This document shows positions 49,260 to 57,983 of a stretch of 64,000 nucleotides of DNA, one piece after another. The notes under the pieces are model-generated. The model was not told the origin of the DNA. It saw only the letters and a program-made list of their open reading frames with translations, and did no database searches. The DNA is from Arthrobacter rhizosphaerae (GTDB taxonomy: Bacteria; Actinomycetota; Actinomycetes; Actinomycetales; Micrococcaceae): the NCBI RefSeq assembly GCF_023062595.1, contig NZ_JALLAN010000013.1, positions 1 through 64,000 on the forward strand, in the 5' to 3' direction. The translations under genes and the position numbers were made by a program. Position 1 is the stretch's first letter; every line of letters begins with the position of its first letter.

Positions 49260-50179
49260 GGTTGTACCTTTTGTTCAGAAGGGCTGGGCTGGTGTTCGTG
49301 TGCGCCGGCCGGCGGTTCAGGTGGGCCGGCTGGTTGTTCGGAGGGGTTGGGCCGGGCGCCGGAGCTGTCCCCGTCATCTCCCTGGTGAGCTTCGTCGTCG
49401 TCGGCTTCGTCTTCAAGGCCTCTGCGGTAGTCGTCTTTGACAAGCCGCCACCAGATGAACAACGCGAAGCCCGCGAAAACGACCCATTCCACGGAGTAGA
49501 AAAGATTAAGCCAGTTGACCTGCTGGGGCGGGGGCTGGGCACCGATTTTCAGGGGCTTCAGATCGCCGGATACGGCCGCCGCGCTGACGTCGGAGCTTCC
49601 GGCTATTTCGATGGTGGCAGCGACGAAGCCAGGGTAGCTGCTCACCTCCCAGACATTAATCAGTTCCGCGACCGAAACAGCAGTCGCCTGCCCGGGGCCG
49701 GCGTCTGTGTTGGGCAACGGGGCTTCGGAGGGCAGGAGCCTGCCCGTCAGTTCAACAACGCCCGACGGCGGTGGCGGCACCTCTGCGGGATCCGCCATCC
49801 ACCCGCGGGCGACCGGAATCCACATTTGAGGCGACGCCCCAGCGCCGGACAGAACCGGGGCATCCTGCACAACGAAGGCGCTCACCACCCAATAGCCGGT
49901 GGCCCCGTTGTTCAAGCGTCCTGGAACCAAGACCTGCTTCCGTGGGTCATAGCTTCCCTTGGCAGTAACCATCTGGTCGGCCACTGAACCGGGGAAAAAC
50001 GTGCCCGGCTGCAGGGTTGCGGTCAGCGGACGGACGTCCTCCGTACCTGTTGAAACCGGGACTTCCACCTGTGTGGATCGGCCAAACTGCCATTGGCTCA
50101 AGAGAACAAAAACGCCGGAAACGGCGATGGCAAATACCAGGCCTAAGATCCAGCGGGGTTTGAGGGCAGTTTTCAGCAC
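49256..50179 (-). CDS. SURF1 family protein
   Basis: A 307-residue membrane protein of the SURF1 family, which helps insert haem a in the assembly of cytochrome c oxidase (aa3). An N-terminal helix (WILGLVFAIAVSGVFVLLSQW) followed by WQFGR, a periplasmic domain and a second helix (EWVVFAGFALFIWWRLVKDDYRRG) match the family. The ~60-residue C-terminal tail is Asp/Glu/Pro-rich and variable. Start GTG 50179 is 6 nt after TACGGT, with no ribosome-binding site. Confidence 0.9.
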   Translation of the reverse strand: MLKTALKPRWILGLVFAIAVSGVFVLLSQWQFGRSTQVEVPVSTGTEDVRPLTATLQPGTFFPGSVADQMVTAKGSYDPRKQVLVPGRLNNGATGYWVVSAFVVQDAPVLSGAGASPQMWIPVARGWMADPAEVPPPPSGVVELTGRLLPSEAPLPNTDAGPGQATAVSVAELINVWEVSSYPGFVAATIEIAGSSDVSAAAVSGDLKPLKIGAQPPPQQVNWLNLFYSVEWVVFAGFALFIWWRLVKDDYRRGLEDEADDDEAHQGDDGDSSGARPNPSEQPAGPPEPPAGAHEHQPSPSEQKVQP

Positions 50180-50185
50180 ACATTA

Positions 50186-50191
50186 ACCGTA
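50186..50191 (-). promoter_or_regulatory. Candidate -10 element, leaderless
   Basis: TACGGT (minus strand) ends 6 nt before the GTG at 50179 of the SURF1 gene. Confidence 0.5.
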
Positions 50192-50253
50192 CTTCGTCAC
50201 CGCGTAGAACAACGAAACGCGCTGGGATCCGGAAAATCCGCTGAAACGCCGCC

Positions 50254-50742
50254 TTAGTGGTCGAAGAACACGAGACTGGAGTTGATGAGTTCAGCGATGA
50301 CCTCGGCATCGTACGCCCGGCGGAGGGATTCCCGGAACGATTCCTTGGAGAGTGACCTGGCAAGCGTGGCCAGGACTTCCAGATGGTCAGAAAAGGAACT
50401 TGCCGGCGTGGCAATCAGCAGGATGACGGTTGCGGGGCCGTCGGAAGCGCCGAAATCCAAAGACCTGCCGTATTTGGTGATACCTACAGCTATGGACGTC
50501 CGGTCCACAAACTCGCTGCGCGCGTGCGGCAGGCCCACCCCTCCGGGGAGCCCAGTAGCGAGCTGGTGTTCACGGGCGTTGACGTGGCGGAGGAAACCCT
50601 CAAGGTCCGAGATACGCCCGGCAGCGTGGAGCCGTTTTGCCAGCTGCACGGCGGCATCGGTCTTGTCCTTGGCATCCAGCTCCAGAATCACCATGTCCGG
50701 CGTGGTGAGTTCTGCATCGTAGCGGTCAAGTGGTTCCGCCAA
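50254..50742 (-). CDS. PTS EIIA-like protein (mannitol/fructose type)
   Basis: A 162-residue protein with the PTS_EIIA_2 domain (about 15-155). The phospho-acceptor histidine lies in GVGLPHARSEF. No EIIB or EIIC gene is nearby, so it is an orphan EIIA that may have a regulatory role or serve a distant permease. Start is a TTG at 50742 with AAGGGA upstream. It follows glpD by 45 bp on the same strand, so co-transcription is likely. Confidence 0.88.
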   Translation of the reverse strand: MAEPLDRYDAELTTPDMVILELDAKDKTDAAVQLAKRLHAAGRISDLEGFLRHVNAREHQLATGLPGGVGLPHARSEFVDRTSIAVGITKYGRSLDFGASDGPATVILLIATPASSFSDHLEVLATLARSLSKESFRESLRRAYDAEVIAELINSSLVFFDH

Positions 50743-50787
50743 GTGGTGTCCCTTCGGTGCGGCATGGAGGTGCAGGCGGCAGCCCGC

Positions 50788-52539
50788 TCAGCGCAGCGGA
50801 ACGATGTCCTCGACTCCCAAACGTGCGGCGTCGGCAGATACATCATCCGGTTGCTCCTGGCTCAGCCGTTCAGCTTCCACCCGGGCAAGGTAATACTTGA
50901 TTTCGCTTTCGCGTTGCGCATCGCTCCAGCCAAGAATCTCCCCCATAAGTTTAGCCACTACCGGAACGGCAGAAACACCGCGGTCCCAGGCTTCGATCGA
51001 GATCCGTGTCCGGCGCGTCAGAACGTCGTTCACATGGCGGGCGCCTTCGTGCGTGGCTGCGTAGACTGCCTCGGCCTGGAGGTAGTCATCAGCACCCGGG
51101 ATTGGCTCGGCGAGCGCTGGGTTGTCCTTGATCAGTGCCAGGACTTCCGGCGCCATTGAGCCATAGCGGTTGAGGAGATGCTCAATCCTCGCTACGTGGA
51201 CTCCTGATTCCTCTGCCGTTCTGCTACGCCGGTTCCAGGCTGCCTTGAAGCCACTGGCCCCCAACAGAGGAATTGTGTCAGTGCAGCTTGGCGGAACCCG
51301 CTCGTCCATGCTGCGAGTGGCTTCGTCCACGGCATCCTTGGCCATGACGCGGTAGGTGGTCCATTTTCCGCCTGCAACCACAACCAGGCCGGGTACGGGA
51401 TGCGCCACCACATGCTCACGCGACAGTTTCGCCGTGGAGTCGTTTTCGCCAGCCAGCAGGGGGCGCAGGCCCGCGTAGACTCCTTCAACGTCCTCCCGGG
51501 TCAGCGGGCGCTTAAGGACCTTGTTGACACGCTCCAGGATGTAGTCGATGTCTTTCCTTGACGCCGCCGGATGCGCCTTGTCCAGGTTCCAGTCAGTGTC
51601 CGTGGTCCCGATGATCCAGTGCCTGCCCCACGGAATGACGAACAGCACCGATTTCTCGGTGCGGAGGATGAGCCCGACCGTCGACTGGAACCGGTCACGC
51701 GGCACCACCAGGTGAATGCCCTTGGAGGCGCGGACCTTGAGTTGCCCACGGTCTGTGACCATGGCCTGGGTCTCGTCCGTCCACACGCCGGTGGCGTTAA
51801 TAACCTGCTTCGCCCGGATGTTGAAGGTGGAGTCGTCCTCGTGGTTTACGACCTTTGCGCCCACCACCCGTTCGCCTTCCCGCAGGAAGTCCACCACTGA
51901 GGTCTGGTTGACTGCATGGGCACCGTAGTACGCCGCGGTCCGGACCAGGTTGGCGACATACTTTGCGTCGTCCACCTGGCCGTCGTAGTACCGGATCGAA
52001 CCGACAAAGGCGTCGTCTTTGAGGCTTGGAGCTGCCCGAAGGGTGCCCCGCCGTGTCAGGTGCTTGTGGAAAGGAACGCCCCGCTGGTGCCCGCTGGATA
52101 CAGACATGAGGTCATACAGGGCGATTCCGGCCCCCACATAGGGCCGTTCAAAAAATGGCTTGGTGAGCGGGTAGAGGAAAGGCACGGGCCGGGCGAGGTG
52201 CGGAGCCAGCTCTGAAAGCAGGAGTCCCCTTTCCTGCAAGGCCTCCTTGACCAGGCCGAAATCCAGCATTTCCAGATAGCGAAGCCCGCCGTGGATGAGC
52301 TTTGAGGACCGTGATGACGTACCGGCTGCCCAGTCGTTAGCCTCAACAATCCCCACATTCAGGCCCCGGGTCACAGCATCCAAGGCGGCCCCGGTCCCTA
52401 CAATTCCGCCACCTACGATGAGGATGTCCAGTTCCTTGCCGGGCTCCGTCGTGGCCCTCAGGGCGGCCAGGGAAGCCTCCCGGGCCCCGGGGCCCAACGC
52501 CCCGGCTGCCTGCGGCGAACTGCTGGAAAGACTGCTCAT
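50788..52539 (-). CDS. glpD: Aerobic glycerol-3-phosphate dehydrogenase
   Basis: FAD-dependent membrane-associated dehydrogenase that oxidises glycerol-3-phosphate to dihydroxyacetone phosphate and passes electrons to the quinone pool. The 583-residue protein has the dinucleotide motif ILIVGGGIVGTGAA (39-52), GTSSRSSKLIHGGLRYLE and RFQSTVGLILRTEK...IPWGRHWIIGTTDTDW, plus the C-terminal DAO_C domain. GGAG precedes the ATG. Upstream lies guaB3 with its own stop 115 bp away; downstream is an orphan EIIA. Confidence 0.95.
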   Translation of the reverse strand: MSSLSSSSPQAAGALGPGAREASLAALRATTEPGKELDILIVGGGIVGTGAALDAVTRGLNVGIVEANDWAAGTSSRSSKLIHGGLRYLEMLDFGLVKEALQERGLLLSELAPHLARPVPFLYPLTKPFFERPYVGAGIALYDLMSVSSGHQRGVPFHKHLTRRGTLRAAPSLKDDAFVGSIRYYDGQVDDAKYVANLVRTAAYYGAHAVNQTSVVDFLREGERVVGAKVVNHEDDSTFNIRAKQVINATGVWTDETQAMVTDRGQLKVRASKGIHLVVPRDRFQSTVGLILRTEKSVLFVIPWGRHWIIGTTDTDWNLDKAHPAASRKDIDYILERVNKVLKRPLTREDVEGVYAGLRPLLAGENDSTAKLSREHVVAHPVPGLVVVAGGKWTTYRVMAKDAVDEATRSMDERVPPSCTDTIPLLGASGFKAAWNRRSRTAEESGVHVARIEHLLNRYGSMAPEVLALIKDNPALAEPIPGADDYLQAEAVYAATHEGARHVNDVLTRRTRISIEAWDRGVSAVPVVAKLMGEILGWSDAQRESEIKYYLARVEAERLSQEQPDDVSADAARLGVEDIVPLR

Positions 52540-52654
52540 TTCTCGTCTCCATCCACTTCAAGGCTCGTAGTTCACCAGACTACTTGCATGTTTCGTGGAT
52601 GGGCAGGGTTGCTGCTGAAGAGGACCAGGACGCCCGGGGCGCTTGTTCGGGAGG

Positions 52655-53791
52655 TCAGTTTCCGGCGTAGGGCGAGACGACGACGTCGACCCGCTGGAAT
52701 TCCTTCAAGTCCGAGTAACCGGTGGTGGCCATGGAACGGCGGAGCGCCCCAATCAGGTTGGACGTTCCGTTGGTGTGGTGCCCCGGCCCGAAGAGAACTT
52801 CCTCAAGCGGACCCACTGTGCCTACGTTGGCGCGGTCGCCGCGCGGCAGTTCAAGATGGTGGGCTTCCTGGCCCCAGTGCCAGCCCTTGCCCGGGGCTTC
52901 CTCTGCACGGGCCAACGCGCTGCCCAGCATGACGGCGTCGGCGCCCATGGCGATTGCCTTGATGATGGCGCCGGAGCTGCCCATCCCGCCGTCGGCGATC
53001 ACGTGGACGTACCGCCCGCCGGATTCGTCCATGTAGTCCCGGCGGGCAGCAGCGACGTCGGAAATGGCGGAAGCCATGGGCGAGTGAATCCCCAGCGCCC
53101 GCCGTGTGGTGCTGGTGGCTCCGCCGCCAAAACCAACGAGCACACCGGCTGCTCCGGTGCGCATGAGGTGCAGGGCCGGCGTGTAGCCAGCCGCGCCGCC
53201 CACAATGACCGGAACGTCCAGCTCGTAAATAAACTGCTTGAGGTTAAGGGGCTCGTGGTCCTTCGAGACGTGTTCGGCGGAGACGGTGGTTCCGCGGATC
53301 ACAAAGATGTCGACGCCGGCAGCCAGCACTGTCTTGTAGTGTTCCTGCGTCCGCTGCGGCGTCAGCGAGCCAGCGACCGTTACTCCCGCTGCCCGGATTT
53401 CCGCCAGGCGCGAGGTGATCAGATCCGGCTGGATGGGCGCGCGGTAAAGCTCCTGCATCCGTCCGGTCACCGCCGGGCTGTTGGTCCTGTCTTCCAGGGC
53501 GCCGATCTCGTCCAGGACGGACTGCGGATCCTCATACCGGGTCCAGAGACCCTCAAGATCCAGCACGCCGAGTCCGCCGAGCCGACCCAACGCAATGGCC
53601 GTCGCCGGGGACATCGCCGAGTCCATGGGAGCTGCGATAACCGGCATGTCGAATTTGTACGCGTCGATCTGCCACGAGACTGACACATCCTTCGGATCCC
53701 GGGTACGCCGGTTGGGGACGATCGCTATGTCATCCAGGGAGTAGGCACGGCGCCCACGCTTGCCTCGGCCGATCTCAATCTCGTAAGTCAC
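52655..53791 (-). CDS. guaB3: GuaB3 family IMP dehydrogenase-related protein
   Basis: A 378-residue TIM-barrel protein related to IMP dehydrogenase but lacking the CBS pair. It begins GTG 53791 with MTYEIEIGRGKRGRRAYSLDDIAIVP and contains VIAAPMDSAMSPATA, LVGFGGGATSTTRRALG and HVIADGGMGSSGAIIKAIAMGAD. Actinobacteria usually keep it beside or near guaB. Its reaction is not firmly established; GMP reductase-like activity has been reported for cyanobacterial GuaB3. TAAAGT 6 nt upstream of the GTG suggests a leaderless transcript. Confidence 0.92.
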   Translation of the reverse strand: MTYEIEIGRGKRGRRAYSLDDIAIVPNRRTRDPKDVSVSWQIDAYKFDMPVIAAPMDSAMSPATAIALGRLGGLGVLDLEGLWTRYEDPQSVLDEIGALEDRTNSPAVTGRMQELYRAPIQPDLITSRLAEIRAAGVTVAGSLTPQRTQEHYKTVLAAGVDIFVIRGTTVSAEHVSKDHEPLNLKQFIYELDVPVIVGGAAGYTPALHLMRTGAAGVLVGFGGGATSTTRRALGIHSPMASAISDVAAARRDYMDESGGRYVHVIADGGMGSSGAIIKAIAMGADAVMLGSALARAEEAPGKGWHWGQEAHHLELPRGDRANVGTVGPLEEVLFGPGHHTNGTSNLIGALRRSMATTGYSDLKEFQRVDVVVSPYAGN

Positions 53792-53797
53792 GTCACC

Positions 53798-53803
53798 ACT
53801 TTA
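53798..53803 (-). promoter_or_regulatory. Candidate -10 element, leaderless
   Basis: TAAAGT (minus strand) ends 6 nt before the GTG at 53791 of guaB3. Confidence 0.55.
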
Positions 53804-53868
53804 CTTGACCGCAATGGTAGTCCCGCGAGGCGTGACTTTGGGTAAAGATAAGTGATAGTTATATTTCA

Positions 53869-53887
53869 ATTGACCGATCTTGTCAAT
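53869..53887. promoter_or_regulatory. Inverted repeat ATTGAC-N7-GTCAAT
   Basis: A perfect 6-bp dyad with a 7-nt spacer lies in the AT-rich divergent region between guaB3 and the subtilisin gene, 128 bp before the protease start. It could be an operator for the protease. No family is assigned. Confidence 0.35.
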
Positions 53888-54014
53888 GCATTTACACCGT
53901 ACGAAATTGTGTTTACATTTGCTCTCGGCTGCCAAGCATCATCCCGCTTGCACCATCATCACTCCACCCAGATTCGGGACGAAGTGCTGTGCCCGATCCG
54001 AGAAAGCAGATCCC

Positions 54015-55931
54015 ATGGAAAGTGCAAAATGCAGAAGACCCCGTGTCCTGGCCCTGTCGTTAGCGGCAGTCGTCGCCATGATGGCGGTGGCAGGAGCCCC
54101 GGCAACCGGTGATCCCGGCAACGGAGGCGGCGGTACAGGAGATTCGAACGGAGACGCGTTCGTGCAGAATGTCGCCCCCGGAGAGGCGTATGCGGAGTTC
54201 ATCGTCGAATACAAGGACGGACCTTCCTCGGCAACGCCCGGGGCTCGCGCTAATGCCTGGGGCAAGGCTGCGCAGCAGCAGGGAGTCTCGGTCCATGAAG
54301 TACGTTCTCTCGCTACAGGGGCAACCCTGATCGCAGCAGACAAGGCGCTTTCCGGCCAGGCAGCCAAGGACTTCATGACAGAACTGGCGGCATCCGGCGC
54401 CGTTGCCTACGTGGAACCAAATTCCCGGATGACTGCGACGCTTACTCCGGATGACCCCCGCTACAGCGAGCAGTGGGACTTCACATCCACGAATGGCATG
54501 CGGATCCCGGGTGCATGGGACATCTCCACCGGCACGGGGGTGAACGTCGCGGTCATCGATACCGGCATCACCTCCCATACAGATTTGAATGCCAACATCC
54601 TGCCCGGCTATGACTTCGTGTCAGATGCCACGGCCGCGAGGGATGGCAACGGCCGGGATGCCAATCCCCAGGACCAGGGCGACTGGTACGCAGCCGGGGA
54701 ATGCGGCCAGGCGCGGGCGGCCAATTCCTCCTGGCATGGCACGCACGTTGCCGGCACTGTGGCAGCCGTTACGGGCAACGCTACCGGGGTGGCCGGCGTC
54801 GCCCCCGGAGCGAAGGTCGTTCCGGTCCGGGTGCTGGCCAAATGTGGAGGCTCCCTCTCCGACATCGCTGAAGCAATCATTTGGGCTGCTGGAGGAACCG
54901 TGACCGGCATACCCGCCAACGCCAATCCCGCGAAGGTGATCAATATGAGCCTGGGAGGCGCAGGCTCATGCGGAACCACCTATCAAAATGCCATCAACGC
55001 TGCGGTGAACCGCGGAACCGCCGTGGTGGTGGCAGCAGGCAATGAAACCCAGAACGCTGCTAACTCCAGGCCGGCAAACTGCAACAACGTCATCACGGTT
55101 GCCGCCAGCAACCCGAGCGGTTCGTTGTCCTATTTCTCCAACTACGGTTCCTCAGTGGATCTGACGGCGCCTGGCGGAGATGTAAGGGTGGCCGGTGGCG
55201 GCATCCTCTCAACCATTAATACCGGCACGACCACGCCCGGCGCTGCCGGATACGCAAGCTACCAGGGCACATCGATGGCTGCTCCACATATCGCAGGCCT
55301 GGCGGCCTTGATGAAGTCCAGGCAGGGCGCCCTTACTCCGGCGCAGGTGGAGTCCACGTTGAAGCAAGGCACACGGCCCATGCCCGGCGGGTGCACCCTG
55401 GGCTGCGGGACGGGACTCTCTGATGCCACCAAGACGATGGGGCTGGTCGGCGGGGCCGTCACGCCGGCTCCAGTAGGCAACCTGTTATTGAACCCCGGGT
55501 TTGAAACGGGAGCGGCGTCTTGGTCCTCCGACCACGCAGACACCTTCGAGACCGGCACCGGTGCGCGCACGGGCACCGGATTTGCCGGCCTGAACGGCTG
55601 GGGGCAGTCCAGCTCGTACAGCCTTGACCAGTCCCTCGCCATTCCTGCAGCAGCATCCACTGTCTCGCTGTCGTTCCACCTCAACATACAGACTGACGAG
55701 AGCGCCGGGAGTATCGCCTACGACACTCTCAAGGTCCAGGTTGTCAGCGACGGGGTAACCTCCACGCTGGCAAATTACTCCAACCTCAACAAGTCAGCAG
55801 GATATGTTGAGAAGCAGCTTGATGTCTCGGCTTTCAAGGGCAAGAACGTAACCCTCCGATTCCTGGGAGTAGAGGATTCGTCCTTGAAAACCACCTTCTT
55901 CCTGGATGACATGGCAATGATCGCCGTATAG
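54015..55931 (+). CDS. Secreted S8 (subtilisin-like) serine protease
   Basis: Extracellular endopeptidase, 638 residues from ATG 54015. A Sec signal peptide (RRPRVLALSLAAVVAMMAVAGAPA) is followed by a Gly/Asp-rich linker, an I9 inhibitor propeptide (about 58-137, ending AYVEPNSRM) and a proteinase K/aqualysin-type catalytic domain: Asp182 (VIDTGI), His241 (HGTHVAG), oxyanion Asn in AAGNETQ and Ser420 (GTSMAAPHIAG). Cys residues at 230, 277, 319 and 356 may form disulfides. The C-terminal ~150 residues (from LLNPGFETGAASW) form a jelly-roll, carbohydrate-binding-like domain. The last helper domain may anchor substrate. No strong ribosome-binding site is visible. Confidence 0.92.
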   Translation: MESAKCRRPRVLALSLAAVVAMMAVAGAPATGDPGNGGGGTGDSNGDAFVQNVAPGEAYAEFIVEYKDGPSSATPGARANAWGKAAQQQGVSVHEVRSLATGATLIAADKALSGQAAKDFMTELAASGAVAYVEPNSRMTATLTPDDPRYSEQWDFTSTNGMRIPGAWDISTGTGVNVAVIDTGITSHTDLNANILPGYDFVSDATAARDGNGRDANPQDQGDWYAAGECGQARAANSSWHGTHVAGTVAAVTGNATGVAGVAPGAKVVPVRVLAKCGGSLSDIAEAIIWAAGGTVTGIPANANPAKVINMSLGGAGSCGTTYQNAINAAVNRGTAVVVAAGNETQNAANSRPANCNNVITVAASNPSGSLSYFSNYGSSVDLTAPGGDVRVAGGGILSTINTGTTTPGAAGYASYQGTSMAAPHIAGLAALMKSRQGALTPAQVESTLKQGTRPMPGGCTLGCGTGLSDATKTMGLVGGAVTPAPVGNLLLNPGFETGAASWSSDHADTFETGTGARTGTGFAGLNGWGQSSSYSLDQSLAIPAAASTVSLSFHLNIQTDESAGSIAYDTLKVQVVSDGVTSTLANYSNLNKSAGYVEKQLDVSAFKGKNVTLRFLGVEDSSLKTTFFLDDMAMIAV

Positions 55932-55944
55932 CGACCCGGCGGCA

Positions 55945-55990
55945 ACGTGGAACCGTCGGGGCGGGGAAATCAGCCCCGACGGCTCCATGT
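55945..55990. terminator. Bidirectional terminator hairpin
   Basis: A long stem with core CCGTCGGGGC/GCCCCGACGG, extended outward with one mismatch and one wobble to about 18 bp, and a 10-nt loop. It lies between the convergent protease (+) and ABC exporter (-) genes. Confidence 0.75.
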
Positions 55991-56041
55991 GGCAACCGTG
56001 CCCATGGCAGGATCCTTACGGCAACGCGAGTACGGCGCCCT

Positions 56042-57889
56042 CTAAACGTCCAGGCTGAGCTGGGATTCGAACATGCGGAAGTAGCGGCCCTGCAGCGCCA
56101 CCAGTTCCTTGTGCGTGCCATGCTCCACGATGCGGCCATCTTCCAGCATGTACACAACGTCAGCCTTTTCTATAGTGGCCAGTCGGTGGCTGATCGCGAT
56201 GATGGTGCTGCTGCGCTCTGCGAACAGGCGGGAGAAGATCCGGTGCTCGGCCAAGGCATCAATGGCCGATGTGGGCTCATCCATCACCATGAACGAAGCG
56301 TCGCGGTAGAAGTTCCGGGCCATCGCCAGCCGCTGCCATTGCCCGCCGGACAGCCCGCTCCCCTTCCGGCCGCGAGGATCCTCCATCCAGTTACTGACGT
56401 GATTGTCCAGGCCGTTGGGAAGCTTGTTGATGAAGTCCAGGGCCTCAGCATCCGCTGCCGCCTTGCGGATCCGCTTGTCGTCCCGGGGCGAATGGACGTC
56501 CCCGAAGTAGATGTTCTCTGCCGCCGTCGCAAATTCGTACTTCAGGAACTCCTGGCTCAATACGGCCAGGTGGCGGTGCCATGATGTGACGTCGACGGCG
56601 GCGAGGTCAACGCCGTCGAGCATTACCTGCCCGGAATCCGGACGGTAGAGTCCGGCAAGGATGCGGATCAGAGTGGACTTTCCCGCCCCGTTCTCGCCGA
56701 CAATGGCGATGTGCTGACCCTCCTGAATGGTCATGGAGATGCCGCGGATGACTTCTATTTCGCTGCCGGTATAGGTGAAGCGGATGTCGCGAAGCTCCAC
56801 TTGTTGGGGTGCCTGGAGCAGCGGCGGGGCATGTTCGGAGTGGACCGGGAGCGCCATAAATTGCTCGTAGTCCTTGAGGTTGGCCAGATCCTCATCGATT
56901 GAACTCAGCGATGAGACGAGATTGTTGGCCGTGGACAAAGCCCGGCTGACAATCTGCTGGACGTAAAGGAACTGCCCTACCGGCTGGGCCCGGGCGATGA
57001 TCTGGCCCACCACCCAGATAAGCGAAACCACTTCCGCACCGTACTGGAGGGCGTCCGCCGCAAGCTGCCTGGGAATGTACCTTTTTTGGAAGTCCAGGCG
57101 GCGGCGTTCGTCCGCATCCCTCAGCCTGGAACGGAGATCCATCAGGTAGCGAACAATCCCGTAAAGCCGCATTTCGGCTATGTGCTGGGGCCGGAGCAGG
57201 TTGTTTTCAATCATCCGGCGTTGCCGGCGGGAATCAACCTGCGTGTTCCAGTGAGCAATCTGCTCCCGGGAGAGTTTGAACTGCAGGTACACGCTGGGAA
57301 CGATCGCCACCAGCACGATAACCGCTATCCACCAGCTGACGAGGAGCAGTGCTCCGATGGCCAGGATGACTGAAACCAGTTGAGTGAAGATCGCCGCGAT
57401 CCGATCCAGGACGCGGGCGTAGGAGTCAGAAAACCGTTTGGCACGGTCATAGAGATCAACTGTCTCTTTGTCGTCGTACCGCCAGAATTCCAGAGCCAGG
57501 AAACGCTCATACATCAGGTCCCCCACGATGGCGCCGACCCGGAAACTCATAAGCTGCTGGATGTAGCGGTCCACACTGCTGAACGCGCCCCAAAACAAAC
57601 CCAGGGCCGCCGTGATGATGACATAAACAATTGCCTGCTGCCCCGCCGCCGGGTCACCGGCATAGGCGGCTGCCAAAGCTGTTGTGGTGAGCGCGGCGAA
57701 GTACGTTGTCACCAAGGGAAGCAGCGCCGAAATCAGCGAACCAGCCACCTTCATGACGACAGCGACAGGCGACGCCTGAAAACTGACCCGGAGAACCTGT
57801 GCCACTGCCTGGGCATACGGGCGCACCGCAAGTCTCCGGTGGGGTTCCTTTTTGGGACCCAGATCGGCAGGGTGGCGGGGTTCGGACAT
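56042..57889 (-). CDS. ABC exporter, fused permease and ATPase
   Basis: A 615-residue half-transporter started at ATG 57889 (MSEPRHP). An N-terminal six-helix membrane domain (about 40-340) is followed by the nucleotide-binding domain: Walker A GENGAGKSTL, Q-loop VLSQEF, signature LSGGQWQR, Walker B FMVMDEPTSAID and H-loop ISHRL. It probably works as a homodimer since no partner half-transporter lies nearby. The substrate is unknown. TAGGCT 6 nt before this ATG favours it over the GTG six bases upstream. It converges with the protease gene and follows guaB on the same strand. Confidence 0.9.
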   Translation of the reverse strand: MSEPRHPADLGPKKEPHRRLAVRPYAQAVAQVLRVSFQASPVAVVMKVAGSLISALLPLVTTYFAALTTTALAAAYAGDPAAGQQAIVYVIITAALGLFWGAFSSVDRYIQQLMSFRVGAIVGDLMYERFLALEFWRYDDKETVDLYDRAKRFSDSYARVLDRIAAIFTQLVSVILAIGALLLVSWWIAVIVLVAIVPSVYLQFKLSREQIAHWNTQVDSRRQRRMIENNLLRPQHIAEMRLYGIVRYLMDLRSRLRDADERRRLDFQKRYIPRQLAADALQYGAEVVSLIWVVGQIIARAQPVGQFLYVQQIVSRALSTANNLVSSLSSIDEDLANLKDYEQFMALPVHSEHAPPLLQAPQQVELRDIRFTYTGSEIEVIRGISMTIQEGQHIAIVGENGAGKSTLIRILAGLYRPDSGQVMLDGVDLAAVDVTSWHRHLAVLSQEFLKYEFATAAENIYFGDVHSPRDDKRIRKAAADAEALDFINKLPNGLDNHVSNWMEDPRGRKGSGLSGGQWQRLAMARNFYRDASFMVMDEPTSAIDALAEHRIFSRLFAERSSTIIAISHRLATIEKADVVYMLEDGRIVEHGTHKELVALQGRYFRMFESQLSLDV

Positions 57890-57895
57890 GTCCAC

Positions 57896-57901
57896 AGCCT
57901 A
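57896..57901 (-). promoter_or_regulatory. Candidate -10 element, leaderless
   Basis: TAGGCT (minus strand) ends 6 nt before the ATG at 57889 of the ABC exporter gene. Confidence 0.5.
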
Positions 57902-57983
57902 GTCCCGACACGCCCACGGCGTCGGGGTTCCCTGGCCGCACCGAAGCAAGGTCAGAGAAGCGCCGGCGATCCGCGGTAGCGGC

